From Streptomyces olivaceus (GTDB taxonomy: Bacteria; Actinomycetota; Actinomycetes; Streptomycetales; Streptomycetaceae): DNA of 59,261 bases. Where the stretch lies: the NCBI RefSeq assembly GCF_000721235.1, contig NZ_JOFH01000036.1, positions 1 through 59,261 on the forward strand, given 5' to 3'. A program made the position numbers and the translations under genes. Of the stretch, positions 40,309 through 48,967 are shown in pieces. Within the stretch, counting starts at the first letter, position 1. Each line of letters opens with the position of its first letter. The notes under the pieces were generated by a model, which was not told the DNA's origin, did no database searches, and saw nothing but the letters and a program-made list of their open reading frames with translations.

Positions 40309-42237
40309 ATGGGGACCACAGATACGCGAGGACCGGCGCCGGGCAGGGGCGCGGTCGTCCTGGCGCTGCGCCACTACGGCCGGGAACTGCTGCGACTACG
40401 ACGACTGGCCGTGCCCGCGATGCTGCTGCCGGCCGTGGGCAACATCGGCATCCGCTACATCGGCCCGCTGCTGATCGCCAAACTGGCCGGCCAGGCTGCC
40501 GACGACGGCGGTCTCACCCTGGGCTCGGCCCTGCCGTACGTGCTGGGTTTCGGGGTGACGCTGCTGCTGGCCGAGGCCCTGTGGCGGGTCGGGCAGCACT
40601 GCCTGAACCGCGTGGACGCCCTGGGCATGGAACACCTGTACGTACGCGGCATGGACGAACTCCTCGCCAAGGACGCGGCGTTCTTCCACGACAACTTCGC
40701 CGGCTCCCTGACCAAACGGGTGCTCAGCTACGGCAAGCGCTTCGAGGACTTCGTCGACACGATGACGTTCCGGATCGTGGGCAGTCTCGTCCCCCTGGTC
40801 TTCGGCGCCGTGGTGCTGTGGAGCTACGAACCGATGCTCGTCGTCGGTCTGCTGGCGATGATGGCGCTGACCGTGGTGGCCGCCACGCCGCTGATCCGCC
40901 GTCGGCAGCGGCTCGTCAAACACCGGGAGGAGGCGATCGCCAGGGTCGCCGGCCACGTCGCCGACAGCCTCACGAACATGGAGACCGTCCGGGCGTTCGC
41001 GGCCGAGCGGCGGGAGGCCGGGGAGCACCGCAGCCGGGTCGCGGAGTCCCGGCGGCTGACGCTCGATTCGTGGGACTACGGCAACCTGCGCGTCGACGTC
41101 CTGATCGCCCCGATGTCCGTGCTGACCAACGTGCTCGGCCTGGTGGTCGCCCTCGCCCTCGGCGGCCCGGGACAGGGAGTGGAGGAGATCGTCGTCGCCT
41201 TCACCTACTACGCCAACGCCACCCAGATCATGTTCGAGTTCAACCAGATCTACCGGCGGCTGGAGAGCTCGATGACCGAGGCCGCACAGTTCACCGAGCT
41301 GCTCCTCGACCCGCCCACCGTGCTCGACCCGGTGGATCCCGTGCCGCTCGCCCCACGGGACACCGGCGTCACGTTCGAGGGGGTGACCTTCGCCCACGGG
41401 GGAGCCCGGCCGATCTTCCGGAAACTCGACCTGGACGTGCCCGCCGGCGCCCGCATCGGTCTGGTCGGCAGGTCCGGGGGCGGCAAGACCACGCTCACCC
41501 GGCTCCTGCTGCGGATGTCGGACATCGACCGGGGACGCATCCTGATCGGGGGTCAGGACATCAGCCGGCTGCGCCAGAACGACCTGCGCTCCCTGATCGC
41601 CTACGTTCCGCAGGAGCCCGCGATGTTCCACCGCAGCCTGCGGGACAACATCGCCTTCGCCCGCCCCGGCGCCACCGACGAGGAGGTCCACGCGGCGGCC
41701 GAGGCCGCGCACGTCACGGAGTTCGCCGGGCAGCTCCCCGACGGTTTCGCCACCCTGGTGGGGGAGCGCGGGGTGAAACTCTCGGGTGGTCAGCGCCAGC
41801 GGGTCGCCCTCGCCCGCGCCATCCTGCGCGACGCCCCGATCCTGCTGCTCGACGAGGCGACCAGCGCGCTGGACTCGGAGAGCGAACTCCTCGTCCAGGA
41901 CGCCCTGTGGCGGCTGATGGACGGACGCACGGCCCTGGTGGTCGCCCACCGCCTGAGCACCGTCGCCGGCATGGACCGCCTCGTCGTCCTCGACCGCGGA
42001 ACCGTCGTCGAGCACGGCAGCCACGAAGAGCTGCTCGGAGCGGGCGGCGCCTACGCCAAGCTGTGGCGGCACCAGTCGGGCGGCTTCCTCGGCGAGAGCG
42101 CCGAGCCGTCCCCCGCGGGGTCCCTGGCCCCGGAATCCGTCCCGGGCGACCTGCCCGGCCCGTCCGGTCCCGGACCGGACGGACACCACGGCACGCCCGC
42201 GCCCGCCCGCACGAGCGCCGGTTCCGAGACCGCCTAG
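40309..42237 (+). CDS. ABC exporter, membrane and ATPase domains in one chain
   Basis: The 642-residue half-transporter works as a dimer. The N-terminal membrane domain (about 20-320) has six segments, including MLLPAVGNIGIRYIGPLLIA, LPYVLGFGVTLLLAEALW and FRIVGSLVPLVFGAVVLW. The ATPase domain (about 345-590) has Walker A GRSGGGKTT, Q-loop VPQEPAMF, signature LSGGQRQRVALARAI, Walker B LLLDEATSALD and H-loop VVAHRLST. The C-terminal tail of about 55 residues is proline- and glycine-rich and disordered-looking. GGGAG precedes the ATG. The substrate is unknown; lipids, drugs or peptides are typical. Confidence 0.9.
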   Translation: MGTTDTRGPAPGRGAVVLALRHYGRELLRLRRLAVPAMLLPAVGNIGIRYIGPLLIAKLAGQAADDGGLTLGSALPYVLGFGVTLLLAEALWRVGQHCLNRVDALGMEHLYVRGMDELLAKDAAFFHDNFAGSLTKRVLSYGKRFEDFVDTMTFRIVGSLVPLVFGAVVLWSYEPMLVVGLLAMMALTVVAATPLIRRRQRLVKHREEAIARVAGHVADSLTNMETVRAFAAERREAGEHRSRVAESRRLTLDSWDYGNLRVDVLIAPMSVLTNVLGLVVALALGGPGQGVEEIVVAFTYYANATQIMFEFNQIYRRLESSMTEAAQFTELLLDPPTVLDPVDPVPLAPRDTGVTFEGVTFAHGGARPIFRKLDLDVPAGARIGLVGRSGGGKTTLTRLLLRMSDIDRGRILIGGQDISRLRQNDLRSLIAYVPQEPAMFHRSLRDNIAFARPGATDEEVHAAAEAAHVTEFAGQLPDGFATLVGERGVKLSGGQRQRVALARAILRDAPILLLDEATSALDSESELLVQDALWRLMDGRTALVVAHRLSTVAGMDRLVVLDRGTVVEHGSHEELLGAGGAYAKLWRHQSGGFLGESAEPSPAGSLAPESVPGDLPGPSGPGPDGHHGTPAPARTSAGSETA

Positions 42238-42416
42238 CCCAAGTCCTTCTCCAACTCGGCACGGAGGCCCCCGAGGGCGACGACGTCGTCGGGGGCGTGC
42301 AGCGCGACGGCCCCCGGCGTACGCCGCCTCCGGCGACACCGCTTCGTGTCGGTGGCCCAGCTCGTCTGCGGTGACGAACTGCCGGGTACGGTCCCCGAGA
42401 TGGCACATCACTGGAC

Positions 42417-43112
42417 CTAATCGGCGTCGCTCCGGGTGGCTCGGATCAGCTGCTGCACGTTCAAGACCCCCTCGGTGGGGCTGCGCAGGAGGTCGATGGA
42501 CCCGATCCGAAAGCCGTGTGCGGTGAGCAGGTCCTCCCACACGTGCGGCGCCAGGACCCACATCCTGGTCGGCAGGGGCGGGTCGTCCCGCAACCGGACC
42601 ATCTGCTCGCGCGGCTCCACCGTCGAGGTCGGGCCACGGCCGTGCAGGTCGGTGTGGAGGAGAGACAGGATCAGCGGAGCTCCGGGGCGCAGACCGTCGC
42701 TGAGCGCGGGCAGAACGCGGTAGGGGTCGATGAAGGCCAGGGTCCCGACGGCGTACGCGGCGTCGAACGGCTCGGCTCTCTGCAGGAAGCCGACTACGTC
42801 TCCGTGGACGAACTTCACGCCCGTGACGTCGGCATGGGCCGAAACGGCGCGCTCGTACTGGGTCGGCGACAGCTCGACGCCGGTCACCAGAGCGCCGTGG
42901 TCCTGAGCGAGGTGGACGGCGTGGTGCCCAGGCCCGGAACCGATGTCCAGGATCCTTCGGCCGGCGAGGTCGCCCAGGATCTCCGTACCCGGGCCGACGT
43001 CGTTCCACGGGGACCAGTTCATACGCTGAGGGATGGGCGGCAGGTATCCGTGGGTCAGCTGGCGCTGCCCGTAGACGGTCCAGGCTTGGGCGTTGAGGTC
43101 TTCGACGGACAC
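42417..43112 (-). CDS. Class I SAM-dependent methyltransferase
   Basis: The 231-residue cytoplasmic methyltransferase has motif I ILDIGSGPGHHAVHLA (about 54-69), the acidic end of strand 2 VTGVELSP, FVHGDVVGFL and AYAVGTLAFIDPYRVLPALS. An N-terminal WTVYGQRQLTHGYLPPIPQR stretch is typical of a Streptomyces subgroup whose substrate is not known. GTG 43112 follows AGGAGC. It lies 30 bases downstream of the methyltransferase-ASCH-NUDIX fusion on the same strand, so the two are probably one operon. Confidence 0.85.
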   Translation of the reverse strand: MSVEDLNAQAWTVYGQRQLTHGYLPPIPQRMNWSPWNDVGPGTEILGDLAGRRILDIGSGPGHHAVHLAQDHGALVTGVELSPTQYERAVSAHADVTGVKFVHGDVVGFLQRAEPFDAAYAVGTLAFIDPYRVLPALSDGLRPGAPLILSLLHTDLHGRGPTSTVEPREQMVRLRDDPPLPTRMWVLAPHVWEDLLTAHGFRIGSIDLLRSPTEGVLNVQQLIRATRSDAD

Positions 43113-43142
43113 GGGCGCTCCTGGGCTGCTCGGGGGTGGTCC

Positions 43143-44579
43143 TCAGACGGAGTCGGTGACGAGGTAGTGGGGGCCCTGGTCGGTGCGGGCCCGTTCGACG
43201 GCTGCCAGGCGGGCGTAGGGGGCCTCGCCCATGAGGCGGCGCCACTCGTCGAGGCCGTGGACGGCCCACAGGTCGTGCTCCTGCGGATCGAGGCGGATGC
43301 GGCGCAGTTGTCCGGGCGTGAGGTTGCCGCCGTCGAAGACGAAGCCGATCTTCCCCATGGGCCACCGCGGACCGGGGTGGAGATAGTGCGTGAGCAGCAG
43401 GCGGGGCTGACCGGGGCCGAGTGCGAGTCCGGTCTCCTCCACCGCCTCGCGGCGCGCGGTCCCCAGGGGGTCCTCGCCCGCGTCGCTGATCCCGCCCGGG
43501 AACTGCCAGAGCCGCTTGCCGTAGACCGAGCGCAGCTGAACGGGCCGGTCGTCGGCGTCCCGGACGTACAGGCAGCTGTACATCGTGTAGTGGGGAATCG
43601 TCGTCAGGTAGTCGGCGGGTGCCATGGGCAGCGGCTGCCCCGGACGGGCCGGCCGGTGGTCGAACTCGAAGGCGAGGACGCCCAGTTCCTCCTCGGCCGG
43701 CGGATGCGTGCCGCGCAGCGCGCCGAGGAGCTCCGCGTGCCGTGCGTCCGGGTCCACGCGTCGGAAATCGTGCGCGGCGAGCAGTGCGTCGAAGGACGCG
43801 TGCGTGGTGGACCGCCGGACGAGGACGTCCAGTTGCCGGTCGGTGGCCCGGTCGTGGAAGACGATCGTGTCGCCCTCCGCGACCGTCCGCAGCGCCGGGG
43901 TCGCCACGCGTACCTCGATCGTCTTGCGCCCCGACTCCACCTGGGCGTAGGAGCGGGGCCGCAGGTGCATGTGGTGCTCGCGGGGGCTGCCCGGGACGCC
44001 GTCCCCGGCGGTGTCCCCGGAGTGGGGGCCGCGCAGGACGACGACGGAGAGGCCGTCGGTGTCGTGCCGGTCGGCCGAGGGCCAGCCGGCCCGCAGACGG
44101 GCCAGTTCCTCCTCGTCGAGCGCGATGCCGCGCCGCGGTGACGGGGTGTCGGCGGCCTTCGGGACGATGACCACGAGCGCGCCGCCCGGGCGCAGACGGC
44201 GGCCGAGGGCGCGCAGCGTGCCGTCGCGGTGCCTCAGGAAGGGGTACACGAGCCGCAGGGTGATGAGGTCGTAGCCGTCGGCGTCCAGCGCGGCCCAGTC
44301 GTCCGCCTCGATGTCCAGGTGCAGCCACCGGGCGGCCGCCGCGTGGCCGGCTGCCGCTGCGGCGAGGGCGTGTTCGGACCAGTCGACGGCGTCGACGCGA
44401 TAGCCGAGCGAGGACAGGTGCGCGGCCAGCTCACCGACGCCGCATCCGACGTCGAGGGCGCGCCCGCCGGCCGGGGCGGGTACGTGCTCCGAGAGCAGCG
44501 AGCGTTCCGGGGCGCTGAGCCGCCGGTAGCGGCGGCCGTCGACGTAACCGGCGTTCCATTCCTGCCGTGTGGTGGACAC
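43143..44579 (-). CDS. Methyltransferase-ASCH-NUDIX fusion protein
   Basis: The 478-residue protein has three domains. Residues about 1-165 form a class I methyltransferase (ALDVGCGVGELAAHLSSLGY, VDAVDWSEHALAAAA). Residues about 185-295 form an ASCH domain (MHLRPRSYAQVESGRKTIEV, then EGDTIVFHDRATDRQLDVLV, ending LGVLAFEFDH). Residues about 305-470 form a NUDIX hydrolase with a complete box GISDAGEDPLGTARREAVEE-TG. ASCH domains bind RNA or modified nucleosides and NUDIX enzymes hydrolyse nucleoside diphosphate derivatives, so nucleotide or RNA-cap-like chemistry is suggested. GTG 44579 follows GGAAGGAAGG. The methyltransferase-NUDIX combination is seen in other Streptomyces; its biological role is unknown to me. 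Confidence 0.85.
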   Translation of the reverse strand: MSTTRQEWNAGYVDGRRYRRLSAPERSLLSEHVPAPAGGRALDVGCGVGELAAHLSSLGYRVDAVDWSEHALAAAAAGHAAAARWLHLDIEADDWAALDADGYDLITLRLVYPFLRHRDGTLRALGRRLRPGGALVVIVPKAADTPSPRRGIALDEEELARLRAGWPSADRHDTDGLSVVVLRGPHSGDTAGDGVPGSPREHHMHLRPRSYAQVESGRKTIEVRVATPALRTVAEGDTIVFHDRATDRQLDVLVRRSTTHASFDALLAAHDFRRVDPDARHAELLGALRGTHPPAEEELGVLAFEFDHRPARPGQPLPMAPADYLTTIPHYTMYSCLYVRDADDRPVQLRSVYGKRLWQFPGGISDAGEDPLGTARREAVEETGLALGPGQPRLLLTHYLHPGPRWPMGKIGFVFDGGNLTPGQLRRIRLDPQEHDLWAVHGLDEWRRLMGEAPYARLAAVERARTDQGPHYLVTDSV

Positions 44580-44687
44580 GGGCGACCTTCCTTCCGTGGG
44601 CGCGTGAGGCGGGTGCGGGCGGCGACCGGGGCCGCACCCGCCTCGGGCATCAGCAGCGGCGTCACCCGGCACAACGACGCCGACCAG

Positions 44688-44707
44688 GAATCGAACGCGC
44701 TCGATTC
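44688..44707. promoter_or_regulatory. Inverted repeat upstream of the fusion gene
   Basis: GAATCGA and TCGATTC are perfect 7-base arms around ACGCGC. The site lies about 110 bases before the GTG at 44579 and 124 bases beyond the MFS stop. It may be an operator for the fusion gene or a terminator for the MFS gene. The rest of 44580-44830 shows nothing. Confidence 0.35.
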
Positions 44708-44830
44708 GGACGAGCCGCACCCCTTGCCGCGTACGGGGCCGGGCGGAGCGGCCCGCTGCCCGGGCCGGTCCACCGGCACGCGGGACTGGCCGAATTGCCG
44801 ACACTCGATACGCCTGGGGCGCGTGGGAAT

Positions 44831-46063
44831 TCAGTGGCCGTGGCGCTCCGGCAGCGCCTCGGCCGGCGCGTCGCCCGGCCGGACGGCCCGCACCCCCGTC
44901 CGCGCGCTGCGGGCGGCCGGGGTGGCGAAGGCCGCGGCCACCACGAGGGCGAGGACCAAGAACAGGGCGTTGCGGAGCCCGAAGTGCTCGCCGAGCTGGC
45001 CGAGCGAGGGCGGACCCACGAGGAAGGCGACGTAGCCGACGGTCGCGGCGAGGGAGACCCGCGCGGCGGAGTCGTCGCCGGAGTCGCCGGCCGCCGAGAG
45101 GGCGACGGGGAAACCCAGCGACGCGCCGATGCCCCACAGGACGGCGGCCGCCGCCGCGACGCCCTGGTGGTCGACGAGGATCACGAGGGCGATGCCGAGG
45201 GCGCCGACCACCGCGCTGGCGCAGAGGGCGGCGGCGCGGCCGTACCGGTCGACGAACGGGCCGCCGGCGAACCGGCCGACGGTCATGGCGGCGGCGAAGA
45301 CGGCGTAGACGGCCGAACCGAGCGCGGCGTCGAAGCCGTGGCCGTCGACCATGACCAGGGGCAGCCAGTCGTTCGCCGTCCCCTCCGCCATGGCGAGGGC
45401 GAGGATGATGCCCCCGATGAGCAGCAGCTTCGGCTCCCGCCACACCGCGGGCCGTGCCGCGTCCCGCTCCTTCGGCCCGGTGCCCGTCCTGCGTCCGACG
45501 CCCGCGGGCACGTACCGGATCACCGGCACCAGCACCGCCAGGACGACGGCGGTGACGACGACGAGGTGCCACAGAACGGGAAAGGAGACGGCGGTCAGCA
45601 GCATGCCGGCGACCGCTCCGACCACCGTGCCCAGGCTGTAGAAGCCGTGCATCGCGGGCAGGGTGGACCGGCCGAGCAGCCGCTCGACCTCGGCACCCTC
45701 GATGTTGAGGGCCACCTCGCCACCGCCCATGCCCAAACCGATCAGCGCGAGTCCGAGGGCGACGGCGGCGTCCGAACCCGCACCCGCTCCCAGACCGATC
45801 ACGCCCGAGCCCGCGGCGGTGGCCAGGGTTCCGGCGGCGATGACGGGCCGGGCGCCCCAGCGGGCCACAAGGGGGCCCGAACACAGGATGCCCACCATCG
45901 ATCCGACCGACAGGCCGAAGAGCACCAGACCCATCCGGCCGGTCGAGGCACCGAGCAGGTCGCGCACGTCTGGCGTGCGGGTCACCCAGGACGCCATGGC
46001 GAGGCCGGGCAGGAAGAACAGGGCGAACACGGCGAACCGGCGCCGAACGGGGCTGACGGTCAC
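44831..46063 (-). CDS. MFS transporter (YbjJ-like)
   Basis: The 410-residue inner-membrane protein has twelve predicted segments. It opens MTVSPVRRRFAVFALFFLPG and continues LAMASWVTRTPDVRDLLGAS, a start typical of the YbjJ/FHS-like MFS group. Other features are the loop GPLVARWGARPVIAAG (MFS motif A-like), GGEVALNIEGAEVERLLGR after helix 4 and AEGTANDWLPLVMVDGHG at helix 7. GTG 46063 has TGGAGG nine bases upstream. It is divergent from the TetR at 46151, which probably controls it. The substrate is unknown; sugar or drug efflux are the usual roles. Confidence 0.88.
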   Translation of the reverse strand: MTVSPVRRRFAVFALFFLPGLAMASWVTRTPDVRDLLGASTGRMGLVLFGLSVGSMVGILCSGPLVARWGARPVIAAGTLATAAGSGVIGLGAGAGSDAAVALGLALIGLGMGGGEVALNIEGAEVERLLGRSTLPAMHGFYSLGTVVGAVAGMLLTAVSFPVLWHLVVVTAVVLAVLVPVIRYVPAGVGRRTGTGPKERDAARPAVWREPKLLLIGGIILALAMAEGTANDWLPLVMVDGHGFDAALGSAVYAVFAAAMTVGRFAGGPFVDRYGRAAALCASAVVGALGIALVILVDHQGVAAAAAVLWGIGASLGFPVALSAAGDSGDDSAARVSLAATVGYVAFLVGPPSLGQLGEHFGLRNALFLVLALVVAAAFATPAARSARTGVRAVRPGDAPAEALPERHGH

Positions 46064-46100
46064 GGGTACATGCCTCCAGTAGGACGTTCACCACAGAATC

Positions 46101-46114
46101 TGTACGAGCGTACA
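46101..46114. promoter_or_regulatory. Operator palindrome between MFS and TetR
   Basis: TGTACG-AG-CGTACA is a 14-base palindrome with perfect 6-base arms, 38 bases upstream of the MFS start and 37 bases upstream of the TetR start. The position fits TetR control of both genes. Confidence 0.55.
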
Positions 46115-46150
46115 CACTTCGCGGGAGCGCCCCTGTGGCACATTGGGGCC

Positions 46151-46732
46151 GTGAGCGGCACACGGCGTGAGGTCCCCAACGATCCCGGGCGCAGGGACCG
46201 CATCCTGGACGCCGCACTCGACGTCGTCGCCGGCAGCGGCGTCTTCGGGACGACCCATCGCAAGATCGCCGCACGGGCCGGTGTCCCGCTCGGTTCGCTC
46301 ACGTACTACTTCGACGGCATGGACGACCTGCTGGCGCAGGCCTTCGCCCGCCTCGCCGACACGATGTCCCGGTTCTACCGCCGCAGCGTCCGCGACGCCG
46401 CCTCGACGGCGGAGGCCGAGGCGGCCGTCGTCGAGCTGATCTGCGGGCCGGACTACGCCAACGACCGCGACATGACGCTCATCTTCGAGATGTACGCCTA
46501 CGCCAACCACAGCCCCGCGGTACGCGACATCACCCGCACCTGGGTCGCGCGCAGCCGGGACAGCCTCTCGCTCCACTTCACCCCCGCGGTGGCCCGCGCC
46601 CTCGACGCCCTGGTCGAGGGCTGGCCCATGCACCGCCGCTTCGACGCGGCCCCGCTCGACCGCCGGCTGGTCGCGGGCGTCGTGCACGCCGTCGTCGGCG
46701 CCGCTCCCCGCCTCCCCGACGCCCCGCCCTGA
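46151..46732 (+). CDS. TetR-family regulator
   Basis: The 193-residue regulator has its helix-turn-helix at about 30-60 (VFGTTHRKIAARAGVPLGSL, then TYYFDGMDDLLAQAF). The C-terminal domain has DMTLIFEMYAYANHSPAVRD, the TetR_C pattern of the RutR/YxaF-like group. GTG 46151 has GGGG upstream at five bases. Divergent from the MFS transporter gene with a palindrome between, so it is the likely local repressor. Confidence 0.86.
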   Translation: MSGTRREVPNDPGRRDRILDAALDVVAGSGVFGTTHRKIAARAGVPLGSLTYYFDGMDDLLAQAFARLADTMSRFYRRSVRDAASTAEAEAAVVELICGPDYANDRDMTLIFEMYAYANHSPAVRDITRTWVARSRDSLSLHFTPAVARALDALVEGWPMHRRFDAAPLDRRLVAGVVHAVVGAAPRLPDAPP

Positions 46733-46837
46733 CACCTCCCGGTCGCCGGTAAACTGCGCCAATGCGCGCATACTTCGCGGGTCCCGGAGCCGTGTCCCGA
46801 AGCCGGCCCCCGCGCAGGCTCCCCGGCCCCGGCCCCC

Positions 46838-46873
46838 GCGCCGCCCGTGACGGCCGCGCCGCCCGTGACGGCC
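46838..46873. repeat. 18-base tandem duplication
   Basis: GCGCCGCCCGTGACGGCC occurs twice in direct tandem, immediately upstream of the PAP2 gene. The copies are identical, which suggests recent slippage. Confidence 0.8.
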
Positions 46874-46907
46874 TCGGAGGCGCCCTGCCGCGCGGAGCGG
46901 TCCGCCG

Positions 46908-47588
46908 GTGACCGGGGGACCGGCGCCCGCGCTGCTGCCCCCTTCGCTGCGCGGGTGGCTCGCCCCGGTCGCGGCGCTCGCCGCGCTGGTGCTCCTCGTG
47001 CTCGGAATCCGATACGCCGACGACGGCGACCCCGGCACGGTGGACGCGCGGATCTCGGCGGCGGTGTACGGACCGGGAGCACCCTGGCGGCACGTGGCGA
47101 CGGCCACGGACTTCCTGGGCGAGCCCGCGGGCGCGGTGCTGCTGGTCGGGGCGGCGCTGACGGGCTGCCTGCTGCTGCGGAGCCCGCGCGCGGCGGTGCT
47201 CGTCCTGGCCGGGACCGGCGCGAGCGTGGCGACGACGACGCTGCTCAAGCGCGTCGTGGGACGCACCATCAACGGCGGGCACCTGTCCTACCCGAGCGGC
47301 CACACCGCCTTCCTCACCGCCTTCGCCCTCGTGCTGGCGCTGCTCGCCGCCGGCCGCCTCGGCCTCGGCAGGACGACGGGCGTCCTCGTCGTGCTCGGAG
47401 CGGCCCCGGCGGCCGGTGCCGCGATGGGCTGGGCGCAGGTCGCCCTCGGCGCGCACTACGCGACCGACGCCCTGGGCGGCTGGTGCACCGCCCTGGCCGT
47501 CGTTCCGGCGGCCGCCTGGCTGGTCGACCGGGCCGCAGGCCGGACAGCCGCCCCGATGGCCGACGCCGGTCACCCGTACCGTCCCTGA
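46908..47588 (+). CDS. PAP2-family membrane phosphatase
   Basis: The 226-residue polytopic membrane phosphatase has five to six segments. Catalytic signatures in order are KRVVGRTINGGHLSYPSGHT (C1-like, then C2 with PSGH) and GAHYATDALGGW (C3 with His and Asp). Members dephosphorylate lipid phosphates, including undecaprenyl pyrophosphate. The start at GTG 46908 is preceded only by a weak GGAG. It is convergent with the glycan operon, 46 bases from its end, so a role in recycling the lipid carrier is possible but unproven. Confidence 0.86.
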   Translation: MTGGPAPALLPPSLRGWLAPVAALAALVLLVLGIRYADDGDPGTVDARISAAVYGPGAPWRHVATATDFLGEPAGAVLLVGAALTGCLLLRSPRAAVLVLAGTGASVATTTLLKRVVGRTINGGHLSYPSGHTAFLTAFALVLALLAAGRLGLGRTTGVLVVLGAAPAAGAAMGWAQVALGAHYATDALGGWCTALAVVPAAAWLVDRAAGRTAAPMADAGHPYRP

Positions 47589-47634
47589 CGGGGCGTCACC
47601 TCACGCGTCGCACCTCACGCGGCGGCCCGTCCGG

Positions 47635-48960
47635 TCACACCAGGCGGCGGAAGACCGGCTGCACCGGCCGCCCGCCCAGCCACGGGGTGGGGTCGCCGGC
47701 GTCCAGCGCCTTGCGGTACACCGCGCACGCCTCGGCCACCACCTCGACGGTGTGCTCGATGTCGGCGTCGTCGAGCGCGCCGCTCACCACGAACGACGGC
47801 GCCAGCACCCCACCCGCGAGCAGCCGGCGCAGGAACAGGGTGCGGTACGCCTGCGAAGGCCGCCCGTCGCCGTCGAGGGTGGCGAACACCAGATTGCTGG
47901 CCCGACCCCGGACGACGACGTGGTCGCCGACACCCATGCCGGCCGCGGCCTCGCGGACACCGGAGGCCAGCCGCTCGCCCAGCGCGTGCAGCCGTGCGGT
48001 GACGCCCTCCTCGACGTAGACGGTCTGCACCGCCATGGCCGCGGCCAGCGCGTGCGTCTCCGCCCCGTGCGTGGTGGACAGCAGGAACACCCGGTCGCCG
48101 GGGTGCCGCAGCCCGCCCCGCTCCATCAGGGCGCGGCGCCCGGCCAGCGCGGCGACGGCGAAGCCGTTGCCCAGCGCCTTGCCGAAGGTGGACAGGTCGG
48201 GGACGACGCCGTACAGGCCCTGCGCGCCCGCCTCCGACCAGCGGAACCCGGTGATCATCTCGTCGAAGACCAGGACGCAGCCGTGCCGGTCGGCCAGTTC
48301 GCGCAGGCCCTGGAGGTACCCGGGCGGCGGCTCCGTGTGTGCGGCCGGTTCGAGGATCAGGCACGCGACCTCGTCCTCGTACCGGGTGAGCAGCTCCTCC
48401 GCCGCCGCCAGGTCGCCGTACGGGAAGGAGAGGGTCAGTTCGGTGGTCGCCGCCGGAACACCGGCGGACATCGGTGTGGTGCCGATGAACCAGTCGTCGA
48501 CGGAGAAGAACGGGTGGTCGGCGCAGACGGCCACCCGGGGGCGTCCGGTGGCGGCGCGGGCGAGGCGTACCGCGGCCGTGGTGGCGTCGGAGCCGTTCTT
48601 CGCGAACTTGACCATTTCCGCGGTCGGCACCGTGGCCAGGAAGCGTTCCGCCGCCTCCAGTTCGACGACGGAGGGCCGCACGAAGTTGCTGCCGCGGTCG
48701 AGTTCGCGCCGCACCGCCTCGATCACGCGGGGGTGGGCGTGGCCGAGGCTGACCGACCGCAGTCCCGAGCCGTACTCGACATAGCGGTTGCCGTCGACGT
48801 CCCACACGTGGGCGCCGCGGCCGTGGCTGATGACGGGCGCCAGGCCCTCGGGGTACTGGTCGTCCCCCTTGGCGTAGGTGTGCGCGCCGCCGGGGACCAG
48901 GGCGTGCAGCCGCTCGTTCGCCGCCCGGGAGCGGGGCAGGGTGAAGTCCTCGCCGGTCAC
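47635..48960 (-). CDS. Class III aminotransferase (glutamate-1-semialdehyde aminomutase-like)
   Basis: The 441-residue PLP enzyme has HVWDVDGNRYVEYGSGLRSV near 52, FAKNGSDATTAAVRLARAAT for phosphate binding, VFDEMITGFRWSEAGAQGLY with the PLP-binding Asp and FGKALGNGFAVAALAG with the PLP-binding Lys. It resembles HemL-type enzymes, but the locus has no tetrapyrrole genes. In polysaccharide operons this type is thought to aminate a keto-sugar or make an amino side group. GTG 48960 follows GAGGGG. It is the last gene of the operon, seven bases after the 3,5-epimerase stop. Confidence 0.85.
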   Translation of the reverse strand: MTGEDFTLPRSRAANERLHALVPGGAHTYAKGDDQYPEGLAPVISHGRGAHVWDVDGNRYVEYGSGLRSVSLGHAHPRVIEAVRRELDRGSNFVRPSVVELEAAERFLATVPTAEMVKFAKNGSDATTAAVRLARAATGRPRVAVCADHPFFSVDDWFIGTTPMSAGVPAATTELTLSFPYGDLAAAEELLTRYEDEVACLILEPAAHTEPPPGYLQGLRELADRHGCVLVFDEMITGFRWSEAGAQGLYGVVPDLSTFGKALGNGFAVAALAGRRALMERGGLRHPGDRVFLLSTTHGAETHALAAAMAVQTVYVEEGVTARLHALGERLASGVREAAAGMGVGDHVVVRGRASNLVFATLDGDGRPSQAYRTLFLRRLLAGGVLAPSFVVSGALDDADIEHTVEVVAEACAVYRKALDAGDPTPWLGGRPVQPVFRRLV

Positions 48961-48967
48961 GACCGTT

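Noticed and set aside
42238..42416. Possible small gene between the ABC exporter and the methyltransferase
   Set aside because: Frames on both strands change reading frame to stay sensible and none has a start with a ribosome-binding site. It is treated as intergenic.
40396..44328. A 1310-codon open frame on the minus strand
   Set aside because: It runs antisense to the ABC exporter and through other genes. The translation is low-complexity and lacks protein family motifs, as expected for a shadow frame in GC-rich DNA.
44688..44707. tRNA T-loop-like GTTCGATTC on the minus strand
   Set aside because: The flanking bases cannot form a T-stem, and no acceptor or anticodon arm is present. It is reported only as an inverted repeat.
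47635..48960. Tetrapyrrole biosynthesis role for the HemL-like aminotransferase
   Set aside because: No other heme or tetrapyrrole gene is near and the gene is seven bases from a sugar epimerase in the glycan operon.
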